From Luteimonas deserti (GTDB lineage Bacteria > Pseudomonadota > Gammaproteobacteria > Xanthomonadales > Xanthomonadaceae): a stretch of 64,000 nucleotides of DNA. Position 1 is the first letter of the stretch. Each line of letters opens with the position of its first letter. A model generated the notes under the pieces. It searched no databases, was not told where the DNA came from, and worked only from the letters and a program-made list of their open reading frames with translations. The DNA lies in assembly GCF_013425765.1 (NCBI RefSeq), contig NZ_JACCJZ010000020.1, positions 248,001 to 312,000 of the forward strand, given 5' to 3'. Shown here one piece after another: positions 1 through 8,769 of the stretch. Made by a program: the position numbers and the translations under genes.

Positions 1-1
1 T

Positions 2-289
2 TTCTCCCTGCCGATGCAGGAGATCTGGCTGCTGCAGGCGCGTTTTCCGCAGCGCCAGCGCAAGCGGGTCACCCGCATGCTGTCGCATCCGCGCTTCCGC
101 GCCGCGTTCGATTTCCTCGTGCTGCGTCAAGCGGCCTCGGAGGGGCATTCGGAAGACGTGGCGTTCTGGGACGAGGCCCAGCGGGATCCGGACCACGCCA
201 TCGCCCTGTATCCGGCGGACGAGGACGGCGGCGAGAGCCCCGCGCCGCGGCGCAGACGCCGCCGGCGGCGGACCGCGACTGCGGAGTAG
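2..289 (+). CDS. pcnB: Poly(A) polymerase I, C-terminal fragment
   Basis: The window opens inside this gene; only the last 95 residues are present and the frame is open back to base 2. The segment MQEIWLLQARFP, then HPRFRAAFDFLVLR, matches the conserved C-terminal helical part of bacterial PcnB, which binds RNA and helps polyadenylate transcripts for decay. The last 15 or so residues form an arginine-rich basic tail, common at the end of PcnB. folK follows after 24 bases, the pcnB-folK order usual in pseudomonads and xanthomonads. The catalytic nucleotidyltransferase domain lies outside the window, so its integrity cannot be judged. Confidence 0.85.
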   Translation, partial: FSLPMQEIWLLQARFPQRQRKRVTRMLSHPRFRAAFDFLVLRQAASEGHSEDVAFWDEAQRDPDHAIALYPADEDGGESPAPRRRRRRRRTATAE

Positions 290-313
290 GCGCCCCGCCG
301 GCGATCGTCTGTC

Positions 314-808
314 GTGAGCACCGCGATCCATATCGGGCTGGGCGCGAACCTCGGTGACGCGGCGGCCACCGTGCGCGACGCCGCCTGCCGGTTGGCCCGG
401 GAGCCGGTCCTCGACGGCGTGCGCTGCTCGCGCCTGTACCGCACGCCGGCGTGGGGACTGACCGAACAGCCGGACTTCGTCAATGCGGTGGTGGCGGCGC
501 AGACCACACTCGAAGCACCGGCCGTGCTCGAGCTGCTGCTCAGGCTCGAGCGGGCGTTCGGCCGCCGACGCGCCGACGACGGCCGCGATCGCTGGGGTCC
601 GCGCACGCTCGACCTCGATCTGCTGCTCTACGGCGACGCGCGCATCGAACTGCCGCAGCTCACCGTGCCGCATCCCCACCTGCATGTGCGCGCGTTCGCG
701 CTGGTTCCGCTGCTCGAGCTGGATCCGGATGCGGTGATTCCCGGGGTCGGCCGCGCCGCGGATGCACTGGCGCGCGTGGATGGTGACGGCGTCGAAGCGC
801 TAGGCTAG
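314..808 (+). CDS. folK: 2-amino-4-hydroxy-6-hydroxymethyldihydropteridine pyrophosphokinase (HPPK)
   Basis: 164 residues, usual HPPK length. The enzyme transfers pyrophosphate from ATP to 6-hydroxymethyl-7,8-dihydropterin, the step before dihydropteroate synthase in folate synthesis, in the cytosol. The N-terminal IGLGANLGD and the family signature [12 protein letters not shown] (residues 93-104, holding the Mg-binding DLD) are both intact. I chose the GTG at 314 because the protein then begins [14 protein letters not shown] as in homologues, with no upstream ATG in frame. It sits between pcnB and panB; the gap to panB is only 4 bases, so the two are very probably cotranscribed. Confidence 0.95.
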   Translation: MSTAIHIGLGANLGDAAATVRDAACRLAREPVLDGVRCSRLYRTPAWGLTEQPDFVNAVVAAQTTLEAPAVLELLLRLERAFGRRRADDGRDRWGPRTLDLDLLLYGDARIELPQLTVPHPHLHVRAFALVPLLELDPDAVIPGVGRAADALARVDGDGVEALG

Positions 809-812
809 GGCG

Positions 813-1637
813 ATGAGTACATCCGCCCCCGCCCCCATTGCGCCCGTGACCGTGCCGGCCCTGTTCGAGGCGCGCGCTGCTGGGCGCCGCCTCGCGATGC
901 TGACCGCCTACGACGCCGGCTTCGCCCGCGTCCTTGATGCCGCGGGTGTGGACCTGCTGCTGGTCGGGGATTCCCTCGGCATGGTCATCCAGGGACACGG
1001 ATCGACACTGCCGGTCACGGTCGACCACATCGCCTATCACACCGCCTGCGTCGCCCGCGGGGTGCGCCGCGCGCTGGTGATCGCGGATCTGCCGTTCCAG
1101 GCCGACGCGACGCCCGAGCGCGCGCTCGATGCCGCCACGCGCCTGCTGCAGGCCGGTGCCGGCATGGTCAAGCTGGAGGGCGCGACCCCCAACAAGTGCG
1201 AGGTCGTGCGCTTCCTCGTCGAGCGCGAGATCCCGGTCTGCGCGCATCTGGGCCTGACCCCGCAGTCGGTGCTGCGCTTCGGTGGCTTCAAGGTGCAGGG
1301 ACGGGGCGATGCGGCGGCGCAGGCGCTGCGCGTGGAAGCGCACGCGATCGCCGAGGCGGGCGCCGCGCTGATCGTGCTCGAAGGTGTGCCGGCGCCGCTG
1401 GCCGCCGCCATCACCGCGGCGTCGCCGGTGCCGACGATCGGGATCGGCGCCGGCCCCGACTGCGACGGCCAGGTGCTGGTGCTGCACGACATGCTGGGCC
1501 TCGACAGCGGCCATCGTCGGCCGCGCTTCGTGCGCGACTTCCTCGCCGAGGGCGGCTCGGTGGACGGCGCGGTGCGCGCCTATGTCGCGGCCGTGCGCGA
1601 CGGCAGTTTTCCCGGGCCCGAACACAGCTACCGTTAG
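813..1637 (+). CDS. panB: 3-methyl-2-oxobutanoate hydroxymethyltransferase
   Basis: 274 residues, normal for PanB. It adds a hydroxymethyl group from methylene-tetrahydrofolate to 2-oxoisovalerate to give ketopantoate, the first committed step of pantothenate and CoA synthesis. Metal ligands expected from E. coli PanB are visible: D53 in VGDSLGMV, D92 in ADLPF, E122 in KLEGA; the catalytic Glu is E190 in LEGVP. Its folate cofactor links it functionally to folK just upstream. panC and panD follow, but panC is separated from panB by a GFA-family gene, so the panBC pair is not contiguous here. Confidence 0.97.
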   Translation: MSTSAPAPIAPVTVPALFEARAAGRRLAMLTAYDAGFARVLDAAGVDLLLVGDSLGMVIQGHGSTLPVTVDHIAYHTACVARGVRRALVIADLPFQADATPERALDAATRLLQAGAGMVKLEGATPNKCEVVRFLVEREIPVCAHLGLTPQSVLRFGGFKVQGRGDAAAQALRVEAHAIAEAGAALIVLEGVPAPLAAAITAASPVPTIGIGAGPDCDGQVLVLHDMLGLDSGHRRPRFVRDFLAEGGSVDGAVRAYVAAVRDGSFPGPEHSYR

Positions 1638-1662
1638 AGCCGTCCAGTCCGGAGCGCCGGCG

Positions 1663-2046
1663 ATGCCCAGTGGATCGTGTCTGTGTGGTGACGTGCGGTT
1701 CGAGGTCTCGGCGCCGCTGGCGCCGCCCGACGCCTGCCATTGCGTGGCCTGCCGGAAGTCCTCGGGCCACGTGTTCGCGTCCAGCGACGTGCCGCTCGAG
1801 GCGCTGACGGTGCGCGATCCGCAGGGCGCATTGCGCTGGTATGCGAGCTCGCCGAAGGTACGGCGCGGGTTCTGCGGGCGCTGCGGCGCATCGCTGTTCT
1901 GGGCGCCGGTAGGGGGCGCGAAGATTGCGGTCGCGATGGGGGCGTTCGATACGCCGACGGCCACCCGGCTGCACATGCACATCTTCGTGTCGGAGCAGGG
2001 CGATTACTACTCGATCGACGACGGCCTGCCGCAGCACCCGCGCTGA
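1663..2046 (+). CDS. GFA family zinc protein (glutathione-dependent formaldehyde-activating enzyme-like)
   Basis: 127 residues. The GFA/CENP-V fold is shown by its cysteine pattern: C6-x-C8, then C25-H-C27-x2-C30, then C71-x2-C74, the full set that binds two zinc ions. Family members bind glutathione or S-hydroxymethylglutathione, but true catalysis is documented for few of them and the substrate here is unknown. The ATG at 1663 begins directly before the SCLCG motif, as in homologues. It lies 25 bases after panB and 54 before panC, probably in the same transcript. PanB consumes one-carbon units, so a formaldehyde link is conceivable but is only inference. Confidence 0.85.
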   Translation: MPSGSCLCGDVRFEVSAPLAPPDACHCVACRKSSGHVFASSDVPLEALTVRDPQGALRWYASSPKVRRGFCGRCGASLFWAPVGGAKIAVAMGAFDTPTATRLHMHIFVSEQGDYYSIDDGLPQHPR

Positions 2047-2100
2047 CGCGCGGCGCCGCGGATCTGCGAAAATCGCGCTCCCCCTGCAAGCGGATCCGCC

Positions 2101-2961
2101 GTGATCGACATCGTGCAAGACCTGGCTGCGCTGCGCGCACGCGTGACCGGCTGGAAACGGGACGGGCTGCGCGTGGGTCTGGTGCCGACGATGGGCAACC
2201 TGCATCCGGGGCACTACGCGCTGGTCGACGCCTTGAGACCGCACGTGGACCGCATCGTGGCCAGCGTGTTCGTCAATCCCACGCAGTTCGGTCCCCACGA
2301 GGATTTCGACCGCTATCCGCGCACGCCCGAGGCCGATGCGCGTGGGCTCGATGCGGCCGGCTGCGATCTGCTGTGGATGCCGTCGGTCGACACGATGTAT
2401 CCGCTGGGTGTCGAACGGACGGTCACCGTGCGCGTGCCCGGCATCACCACCATTCTCGACGGCGCGCATCGGCCGGGCCACTTCGACGGCGTGGCCACGG
2501 TGGTTGCGCGCCTGTTCAACCAGGTGCAGCCGGAGGTCGCCGCGTTCGGCCGCAAGGATTACCAGCAGGTCGCGGTGATCGCGCACATGGTCGCGGAGCT
2601 CGCGTTTCCGGTGCGGTTGTTGCCGGTGGCGATCTCGCGCGAGGCCGATGGCCTGGCACGCAGCTCGCGCAACCAGTATCTCGACGCGGACGCCCGCGCC
2701 CGGGCCCCGGCCCTGTACCGCGCGCTGACGTCGCTGCGCGACGCGCTGGGCGCGGGGCAGTCCGCCGCGGCGGCGGAGACCGGGGCGGCCGATGCGCTGC
2801 GTGCGGCCGGCTTCGAGGTCGACTACATCGAAGTGCGCGCGCCCGACCTGGCGCCGTACGCGGGCGGGGACGGTGTGGCGCTGGTCGCGGCGCGGCTCGG
2901 ACGCACGCGCCTGATCGACAACCTCGAATTCAGCTTCGGGGCGGGCGACGGCCGGGGCTGA
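2101..2961 (+). CDS. panC: Pantoate--beta-alanine ligase (pantothenate synthetase)
   Basis: 286 residues. It condenses pantoate with beta-alanine using ATP through a pantoyl-adenylate. The nucleotidyltransferase motif PTMGNLHPGH (29-38, HIGH-like H35-x2-H38), the FGRKDYQQ segment (149-156, with the ATP-contacting Lys152) and the SRxxDGLARSSRNQYL-type region (179-194) are all present. The GTG at 2101 is taken as start; the next in-frame ATG is at codon 31, inside the PTMGN motif. Beta-alanine for this step is made by PanD, encoded next. A 7-bp inverted repeat spans the panC stop, and a promoter-like element for panD follows it. Confidence 0.97.
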   Translation: MIDIVQDLAALRARVTGWKRDGLRVGLVPTMGNLHPGHYALVDALRPHVDRIVASVFVNPTQFGPHEDFDRYPRTPEADARGLDAAGCDLLWMPSVDTMYPLGVERTVTVRVPGITTILDGAHRPGHFDGVATVVARLFNQVQPEVAAFGRKDYQQVAVIAHMVAELAFPVRLLPVAISREADGLARSSRNQYLDADARARAPALYRALTSLRDALGAGQSAAAAETGAADALRAAGFEVDYIEVRAPDLAPYAGGDGVALVAARLGRTRLIDNLEFSFGAGDGRG

Positions 2962-2970
2962 ATCCCCGGC
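2951..2970 (+). other. Stem-loop across the panC stop codon
   Basis: GCCGGGG at 2951-2957 and CCCCGGC at 2964-2970 form a perfect 7-bp stem with a 6-base loop that contains the panC TGA. No run of T follows, so it is not a standard intrinsic terminator. It could cause pausing or protect the upstream mRNA end before the separate panD promoter. Confidence 0.45.
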
Positions 2971-2990
2971 GGGAGCCTGCACCGGGCGTG

Positions 2991-3018
2991 TTGCGATGCC
3001 GCATCGCGTCCCTATACT
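2991..3018 (+). promoter_or_regulatory. Candidate sigma-70 promoter of panD-pgi
   Basis: TTGCGA (2991-2996) and TATACT (3013-3018) are separated by 16 bases, matching the -35 and -10 consensus at 4/6 and 5/6 positions. It lies 55 bases before the panD start and just after the panC stop stem-loop, suggesting panD and pgi can be transcribed apart from panBC. Confidence 0.5.
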
Positions 3019-3072
3019 TGCCGCTTCCTGCGGGACTTTCCGCGTTTCCCGATGCCTCCCGGCCGTATCGCC

Positions 3073-3453
3073 ATGCAACTGACCCTGCTCAAAGCCAAGA
3101 TCCATCGCGCCTCGGTGACCCACGCCGAACTGCATTACGAAGGGTCCTGCGCGATTGACGCCAACCTGCTCGAGCTGTCGGGCATCCGCGAGTACGAGCG
3201 CATCGAGATCTACAACATCAACAACGGCGAGCGCTTCGCGACCTACGCGATCCGTGGCGAAGCCGGCAGCGGCGTGATCTCGGTCAACGGCGCAGCCGCG
3301 CACAAGGCCGGTGTCGGTGATCTGGTGATCATCTGCGCCTACGGTGCGCTGGACGAGGCCGAGGTCGCGGCGTTCAAGCCGAAGCTGGTCTACGTCGACC
3401 GCCAGAACCGGATGACGCACACCAACGACTCCATCCCGGCGCAGGCGGCCTGA
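3073..3453 (+). CDS. panD: Aspartate 1-decarboxylase proenzyme
   Basis: 126 residues, the standard PanD length. It decarboxylates L-aspartate to beta-alanine for PanC. The proenzyme self-cleaves between Gly24 and Ser25 (YEGSC), leaving a pyruvoyl group on the new N-terminus; both residues are present, as are K9 and the downstream YNINNG segment (around residue 58). An upstream in-frame ATG at 3052 would add seven unsupported residues, so the ATG at 3073 ([13 protein letters not shown]) was chosen because it places the cleavage site exactly at 24/25. The stop codon overlaps the pgi start by one base (TGATG). Confidence 0.97.
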   Translation: MQLTLLKAKIHRASVTHAELHYEGSCAIDANLLELSGIREYERIEIYNINNGERFATYAIRGEAGSGVISVNGAAAHKAGVGDLVIICAYGALDEAEVAAFKPKLVYVDRQNRMTHTNDSIPAQAA

Positions 3454-4985
3454 TGGCCACGGCGGCGCAGCGGATCGATTCCACGCTGGCGCCGCATGCG
3501 CGGCGCCTCGCACAGGCCCGCATCGAGGCCCTGGTGTCCGCGGATGCCGGGCGCCCGCACGACTACGCACTGCGCATCGGCGGGCTCTATGCGAGCTTCG
3601 CCCGCCAGCGGCTCGACGGCGACGCTCGCGCCGCCTTGCTCGCGCTCGGCGAAGCCGCGGGCCTGCGCGACGCGTTCCGCCGTCTGTTCGACGGCGCCAC
3701 GGTCAACACCTCGGAACATCGCGCGGCGCTGCATGTGGCGCTGCGTTCGGCGCTGTCGGAGACAGTGATCGCGCGCGACGCGCATGCCGAAGCCACCGCC
3801 GCGCGCGCGCGCATGGCCGATCTCGTGGCCGCGCTCGAAGCGTCCGACGTCACCGACATCGTCAACGTCGGCATCGGCGGCTCGGACCTCGGGCCGCGCC
3901 TGGTGGTCGACGCGCTCAAGGATTTCGGCACCGGCCGCTTCCGCGTGCACTTCCTGACCAACGTCGACGGCAGTGACGCCCAGCACCTGCTCGCGGGGCT
4001 GGAGCCTGCGCGGACCGCGGCGATCCTGGTGTCGAAGACCTTCAGCACCCAGGAAACCCTGCTCAACGGCGCCGTGGTCCGCGACTGGCTCGGCGGCAGC
4101 GAGCGCATCTACGCGGTCAGCGCCAACGTGCCGCGCGCGGAGGCTTTCGGCGTCGCGCCCGAGCGCGTGCTGCCGATGTGGGACTGGGTGGGCGGGCGCT
4201 ACTCCCTGTGGTCGGCGGTCGGCTTCTCGATCGCGCTGGCGGTCGGCATGGACGGGTTCGACGCATTGCTGGCCGGCGCGGCCGAGATGGACGCGCACGC
4301 GCTCGACGCGCCGCTGGCGCAGAACCTGCCGGTGCAGCATGCGCTGACCGCGATCTGGAACCGCAACGCGCTGGGCCTGTCGACGCATGCCGTGCTGCCC
4401 TACGACGAGCGCCTGGCGCTGCTGCCGGCCTACCTGCAGCAACTGGTGATGGAGAGCCTCGGCAAGTCGGTCACGCCGGACGGCGTGCCGGTCGGCCTCG
4501 ACACCGTGCCCGTGCTCTGGGGCGGCCCCGGCACCAATTCCCAGCACAGCTTCTTCCAGGCGCTGCATCAGGGCACGCAGACCGTGCCGGCCGATTTCAT
4601 CGGCGTGGTCAATCCGGCGCACCCGCACGCCGACAACCATGCCGCGCTGCTGTCGAACCTGCTGGCGCAGACCGAGGCGCTGGCCAACGGCTACCAGGCC
4701 GAGGACCCGCAGAAGTCCTACCCCGGCAACCGACCGTCGACGCTGCTGCTGCTCGACCGGCTCGAGCCGCGCAGCCTCGGCGCGCTGATCGCGCTCTACG
4801 AGCACAGCGTCTACGCGCAGTCGGTGCTGTGGGGCATCAACGCCTTCGACCAGTGGGGCGTCGAACTCGGCAAGCGCATCGCCGGCGAGCTGCTCCCGGC
4901 CGTGCAGGGCGAGGACGTCGCGGTGGCCGATCCGGTCACGCGCGCGCTGCTGGACGAGATCCGCGCACGCACCGCGCGCGGGTGA
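3453..4985 (+). CDS. pgi: Glucose-6-phosphate isomerase
   Basis: 510 residues. It interconverts glucose 6-phosphate and fructose 6-phosphate in the cytosol. Both family signatures are readable: the [14 protein letters not shown] type and the C-terminal [10 protein letters not shown]. The histidine of [10 protein letters not shown] (H396) and the lysine of GVELGK (K474) correspond to catalytic residues of animal PGI. At the position of the catalytic glutamate in the WGEPGTN motif of animal and enteric enzymes this protein has glycine (WGGPGTN, Gly358). I believe some other gammaproteobacterial PGIs share this, so it is probably a lineage variant rather than damage. The start overlaps panD by one base; the stop overlaps the next gene by four. 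Confidence 0.96.
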   Translation: MATAAQRIDSTLAPHARRLAQARIEALVSADAGRPHDYALRIGGLYASFARQRLDGDARAALLALGEAAGLRDAFRRLFDGATVNTSEHRAALHVALRSALSETVIARDAHAEATAARARMADLVAALEASDVTDIVNVGIGGSDLGPRLVVDALKDFGTGRFRVHFLTNVDGSDAQHLLAGLEPARTAAILVSKTFSTQETLLNGAVVRDWLGGSERIYAVSANVPRAEAFGVAPERVLPMWDWVGGRYSLWSAVGFSIALAVGMDGFDALLAGAAEMDAHALDAPLAQNLPVQHALTAIWNRNALGLSTHAVLPYDERLALLPAYLQQLVMESLGKSVTPDGVPVGLDTVPVLWGGPGTNSQHSFFQALHQGTQTVPADFIGVVNPAHPHADNHAALLSNLLAQTEALANGYQAEDPQKSYPGNRPSTLLLLDRLEPRSLGALIALYEHSVYAQSVLWGINAFDQWGVELGKRIAGELLPAVQGEDVAVADPVTRALLDEIRARTARG

Positions 4986-5485
4986 GCGCAGACATCCGCA
5001 TCCGCCATGCCGAGCCGGCGGATGCCGCCGGCCTGCACGCGCTGTTTTCAGAGACGCCGGCCTATGCCGGCACCTTGCAGCCGCCGTATCCGTCGCTGGA
5101 CGCGTGGACGCGGCGCTTGTCCGGAATGCCGGCTCACGTGGTCCAGCTGGTCGCCGACGACGCCGGCACGGTGGTCGGCGCCGCCGGATTCGAGGTGCTC
5201 CAGCATCCCCGGCGCCGGCATGTCGCGAACCTCGGCATGGCCGTGTCGGAGACGCGTCGCGGCGAAGGCATCGGCCGTGCCCTGCTGGCGGCGACGCTCG
5301 ACACCGCGGAGCGCTGGCACGGGGTGCGCCGGATCGAGCTCGAGGTGTATCTCGACAATGCTGCGGCCATCGCGCTGTACACCGGTCACGGCTTCGTCCG
5401 GGAAGGCGTGGCCCGCGGCTATGCGCTGCGGGATGGCGGCTATGTCGATGTGGCGTTGATGGCGCGGCTCGCGCCCGGAGCCTGA
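4982..5485 (+). CDS. GNAT family N-acetyltransferase
   Basis: 167 residues with the GNAT acetyl-CoA fold. Motif A is RRGEGIGRA (92-100), the pyrophosphate-binding loop; the C-terminal [13 protein letters not shown] (126-138) is the usual motif B. The central [13 protein letters not shown] resembles RimJ/RimL- and YhhY-like members, but the acceptor substrate cannot be inferred. The GTG start at 4982 overlaps the pgi TGA (GTGA), so it is probably translationally coupled to pgi. It ends 79 bases before the convergent queG. Confidence 0.88.
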   Translation: MSADIRIRHAEPADAAGLHALFSETPAYAGTLQPPYPSLDAWTRRLSGMPAHVVQLVADDAGTVVGAAGFEVLQHPRRRHVANLGMAVSETRRGEGIGRALLAATLDTAERWHGVRRIELEVYLDNAAAIALYTGHGFVREGVARGYALRDGGYVDVALMARLAPGA

Positions 5486-5564
5486 GGCGCCGGGCGTTGC
5501 CCCGGTCGCGGTGTCCGCGGGCGACGCTCGCGACACGCATCCCGCGCGGTGACCACGCGTCGGT

Positions 5565-6656
5565 TCACGCCACGCCGTGCCGCGCCAGCGCCCATTCGAT
5601 GTGTTCGTCGACCAGCGCATCGCCCGAATGCCGGCGCGCCTGCAGCGCCGCCAGCGTGCCCGGCGTCGTCGGTGCATTGCCCAGTGCGACCGCGAGGTTG
5701 CGCAGCCAGCGCCGGTGGCCGCTGCGCCGGATCGGTGAGCCTTCGGTACGCTGCAGGAATTCGGCTTCGTCCCAGGCGAACAGCTCGGCCAGCGTCGCAG
5801 TGTCGAGCGCGTTGCGTGCGCGGAAATCCGGTTCGTCGGTGCGCCTGGCGAACTTGTTCCAGGGGCACACCAGCTGGCAGTCGTCGCAGCCGAAGATGCG
5901 GTTGCCGATCAGCGGCCGCAGCTCGGGATCGATCGCGCCCTCGTGCTCGATCGTCAGGTAGGCGATGCAGCGCCGTGCGTCGAGCCGGTGCGGAGCGATG
6001 ATCGCCTGCGTCGGGCAGACGTCGATGCAGCGCGTGCAGGTGCCGCAATGTGCGGTGGCCGGCGCATCGACCGGCAGCGGAATGTCGACGTAGATCTCGC
6101 CGAGGAAGAACCACGAGCCACCGTCCTTGTCGATCAGGCAGGTGTGCTTGCCGATCCAGCCGAGCCCGGCGTTGCGTGCCAGCGCGCGCTCGAGCACCGG
6201 CGCCGAGTCGACGAACACGCGATGGCCGAACGCGCCGAATTCGCCGGCGATGCGGTCGGCGAACTTCTGCAGCCGGTTGCGCATCAGCTTGTGGTAATCG
6301 CGGCCCAGTGCGTAGCGGGCCACGTAGGCGCGGGTGCCGTCGGCCAGCGTGGTCCAGGCGCTGTCGTCGTCGTTGCGGCCGTAGTCCAGACCGACCGAGA
6401 TCACCCGCACCGTGCCGGGCAGCAACTCGGCCGGGCGCGCACGCAGGTCGCCGTGTCGCGCCATCCAGTCCATCGTGCCGTACAGGCCCTGGGCCAGCCA
6501 GTCGCGCAGGTGCGCTTCGTCCTCACCCAGCTCGATGCCGGCGATGCCGCAACGCTGGAACCCCAGATCGGCCGCGATGGCGCGGACCCGCACGGCCATC
6601 CATTCGGGTGACGGTGCACGGGCGGCGTCGATGTCGGCGGAAGGGACCAGGCTCAC
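5565..6656 (-). CDS. queG: Epoxyqueuosine reductase
   Basis: 363 residues. A cobalamin-dependent iron-sulfur enzyme that reduces epoxyqueuosine to queuosine in the wobble position of GUN tRNAs. Two 4Fe-4S clusters are indicated by C204-x2-C207-x2-C210-x3-C214 and by C230, C257, C260 and C264. The conserved VDSAPVLER (149-157) carries the catalytic aspartate D150. The C-terminal third is the HEAT-like tRNA-binding part. The GTG at 6656 is preferred over the ATG 19 codons later because homologues have a helix before LGFQRCGIAG. The start is only 26 bases from the divergent nnrED start, so the two control regions overlap. Confidence 0.94.
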   Translation of the reverse strand: MSLVPSADIDAARAPSPEWMAVRVRAIAADLGFQRCGIAGIELGEDEAHLRDWLAQGLYGTMDWMARHGDLRARPAELLPGTVRVISVGLDYGRNDDDSAWTTLADGTRAYVARYALGRDYHKLMRNRLQKFADRIAGEFGAFGHRVFVDSAPVLERALARNAGLGWIGKHTCLIDKDGGSWFFLGEIYVDIPLPVDAPATAHCGTCTRCIDVCPTQAIIAPHRLDARRCIAYLTIEHEGAIDPELRPLIGNRIFGCDDCQLVCPWNKFARRTDEPDFRARNALDTATLAELFAWDEAEFLQRTEGSPIRRSGHRRWLRNLAVALGNAPTTPGTLAALQARRHSGDALVDEHIEWALARHGVA

Positions 6657-6669
6657 GATGGGCGAAGTA

Positions 6670-6675
6670 TAGAAT
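6670..6675 (+). promoter_or_regulatory. Candidate -10 box of nnrED (possibly leaderless)
   Basis: TAGAAT, within TATAGAAT at 6668-6675, lies 7 bases before the nnrED ATG. If used, transcription would begin at or within a base or two of the start codon. No good -35 is visible. The box sits in the 26-base gap between the divergent queG and nnrED starts. Confidence 0.4.
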
Positions 6676-6682
6676 TCCGCCG

Positions 6683-8200
6683 ATGAGTGCTCCCTCTGCC
6701 CGCCCCGTGCCGCCACGCCCCGGTGCGCCCCTCTACGACGTTGCGACGCTGCGCCGGGTCGAGGCCGCGGCGTTGGAAGAGATCGGGGACGCCGACGCAC
6801 TGATGGCGCGTGCAGGCGAGGCTGCGTGGCGCTTCGCCTGCGCGCACTGGCCGGACGCGAAGCGCGTCCTCGTGGTCTGCGGGCCGGGCAACAACGGAGG
6901 CGACGGCTACGTGCTGGCGCGGTACGCGCACACGGCCGGGCGCGCCGTCAGCGTGCTGCGCCTCGCTGCGCACGCACCGCGCACCCCGGAGGCACAGGCG
7001 GCGTGCGCTGCCTTCATTGCAGCGGGGGGGCAGGTGGCGCTCGTCGGCACGGACACCCTTCCACCCGCGGATCTCGTGGTCGACGCGCTGTTCGGTCTCG
7101 GTCTCACCCGTGCAGCCGACGCCGACAGCGCGGCGCTGATCGAAGCGATCAATGCCGCCGGCGCGCCGGTCCTGGCGCTGGACGTGCCGAGTGGCCTCGA
7201 CGCGGATCGTGGCCACGCCGCGGGCACCGCGGTGCGGGCCACGCGCACCGTACAGATGATCGCCGGCCATGTCGGCCTGTACACCGGGGACGGGCCGGAG
7301 CATGCCGGTGCGCGGGCCGTGGCGGACCTGGATGTCGCAAGCGGGTGCTTCGACGGCGAGGCGTCGGCCGCGCGTCGGGTGACGGGGAGCGATCTGGGCC
7401 ACTGGCTGCGCCCGCGGCACCGCAACAGCCACAAGGGCCATGCCGGCCACGTGCTCTGTATCGGCGGCGATCACGGCACGGGGGGTGCCGTGATGCTGGC
7501 CGCGGAGGCCGCCCTGCGCAGCGGCGCGGGACTGGTCAGCGTGGGCACCCGTGCGGGACACGTGCCTGCGATGCTCGCGCGCTGCCCGGAAGTCATGGCG
7601 CGCGCGGTGGACACCGATGCGGCGCTGGGCGCCCTGCTCGACGCCGCCGATGTGGTCGCACTCGGGCCCGGCCTGGGACAGGGGGCGTGGGGCCATGGCC
7701 TGCTGGCCGACGTGCTCGCATCCGGGCGGCCGCTCGTGCTCGACGCGGATGGGCTCAATCTTCTCGCCCGCGCACCGCGGCCTCTGCCCTCGGACAGCAT
7801 CCTGACTCCGCATCCGGGCGAGGCGGCACGCCTGCTCGGCTGCACGACGGCGGAAGTGCAGGCCGATCGCCTCGCGGCCCTGCACGCGCTGGTCGCCCAG
7901 TCAGGCGCCGTCGTGGTGCTCAAGGGAGCAGGCACCCTGGTCGCCGCACCCGGGGCGATTCCATGGCTCGTGGACGCCGGCAATCCCGGAATGGCCACCG
8001 GCGGCATGGGTGACGTCCTCACCGGCGTCATCGCGGCGCTGCGCGCGCAGGGACTGGCACCGGAGGCGGCCGCGGTGTGTGGCGCACTGCTGCACGCGGC
8101 TGCCGGCGACGCCGCCGCGCAGGCAGGCGAGCGTGGCCTGCTGCCGCGCGATCTGTTCGGGCATCTGCGCACCCTGGCCAATCCGGAGTGGCCGCGATGA
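6683..8200 (+). CDS. nnr: Bifunctional NAD(P)H-hydrate repair enzyme (epimerase + ADP/ATP-dependent dehydratase)
   Basis: 505 residues, a fusion of two domains. Residues about 1-225 are the YjeF N-terminal epimerase domain with GPGNNGGDG (67-75), which interconverts R- and S-NAD(P)HX. Residues about 240-500 are the ribokinase-like dehydratase domain with SHKGHAGHVLCIGGD and, near the C-terminus, GNPGMATGGMGD, whose GMGD aspartate is catalytic. It repairs hydrated NADH and NADPH. The stop overlaps the tsaE start (ATGA), the nnr-tsaE-amiC-mutL order known from many gammaproteobacteria. Confidence 0.95.
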   Translation: MSAPSARPVPPRPGAPLYDVATLRRVEAAALEEIGDADALMARAGEAAWRFACAHWPDAKRVLVVCGPGNNGGDGYVLARYAHTAGRAVSVLRLAAHAPRTPEAQAACAAFIAAGGQVALVGTDTLPPADLVVDALFGLGLTRAADADSAALIEAINAAGAPVLALDVPSGLDADRGHAAGTAVRATRTVQMIAGHVGLYTGDGPEHAGARAVADLDVASGCFDGEASAARRVTGSDLGHWLRPRHRNSHKGHAGHVLCIGGDHGTGGAVMLAAEAALRSGAGLVSVGTRAGHVPAMLARCPEVMARAVDTDAALGALLDAADVVALGPGLGQGAWGHGLLADVLASGRPLVLDADGLNLLARAPRPLPSDSILTPHPGEAARLLGCTTAEVQADRLAALHALVAQSGAVVVLKGAGTLVAAPGAIPWLVDAGNPGMATGGMGDVLTGVIAALRAQGLAPEAAAVCGALLHAAAGDAAAQAGERGLLPRDLFGHLRTLANPEWPR

Positions 8201-8670
8201 CGGCCCCCGTTCGCGTCGTTGCGCTGCCGGACGAGACCGCGACCCGGCACCTGGCCGAGGCCCTCGCCGCCAGTGCGCCTGCGCCGGCGGTCGTCCATCT
8301 CGTCGGCGATCTCGGCGCAGGCAAATCCACCCTGGCCCGCGGCTGGCTGCGCGCGCTCGGCGTCGCCGGCACCGTGCGCAGTCCGACCTACACCCTCATC
8401 GAGCGGTATCCGCTGGCGGGCGGCGAGGCCCTGCACCTCGATCTGTACCGGATCGGGGATGTCGGCGAACTCGAGTATCTCGGGCTCGACGACGTCGACG
8501 CGTGCCTGTGGCTGGTCGAATGGCCCGAACGGGGCGGCGACGCCCTGCCTGCGGCCGACCTGCAAATCACGCTTGTGCACGAGGGGGCTGGTCGCAGCGC
8601 CCACGTGTCGCCGGAAAGCGCGGTCGGAATCGCCTGGCTGGCCCGCCTGGAATCCATGCACCAGTTGTGA
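8197..8670 (+). CDS. tsaE: tRNA threonylcarbamoyladenosine biosynthesis ATPase TsaE
   Basis: 157 residues. TsaE is the small P-loop ATPase of the TsaBDE complex that makes N6-threonylcarbamoyladenosine at position 37 of ANN-decoding tRNAs. The Walker A GDLGAGKST (37-45), the HLDLYR segment (80-85) and VEWPE (107-111) are all intact. ATG at 8197 overlaps the nnr stop by four bases. amiC follows after 99 bases; tsaE-amidase-mutL is a long-conserved cluster. Confidence 0.95.
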   Translation: MTAPVRVVALPDETATRHLAEALAASAPAPAVVHLVGDLGAGKSTLARGWLRALGVAGTVRSPTYTLIERYPLAGGEALHLDLYRIGDVGELEYLGLDDVDACLWLVEWPERGGDALPAADLQITLVHEGAGRSAHVSPESAVGIAWLARLESMHQL

Positions 8671-8769
8671 CCGTTTTCTGAACCGAAGCCGCAGGAAGGC
8701 CCTGCAGGCATCGGATTTTCAAGGGAAAACGTATTGCATTGTTCAGCGGGCGGTGATTGACTAGCCCGC

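Noticed and set aside
1411..3570. About 720-codon minus-strand frame opposite panB-panD
   Set aside because: Shadow of well-identified pan genes, with no recognisable domain.
3390..5540. About 700-codon minus-strand frame opposite pgi and the GNAT gene
   Set aside because: Antisense shadow rich in Arg, His and Gln, with no motif; pgi and GNAT are clear on the plus strand.
5540..5565. A GTGACCAC-like string recurring in several gaps (for example near 5550, 23860 and 50430)
   Set aside because: The copies share only 8-10 bases with different flanks, consistent with chance in GC-rich DNA.
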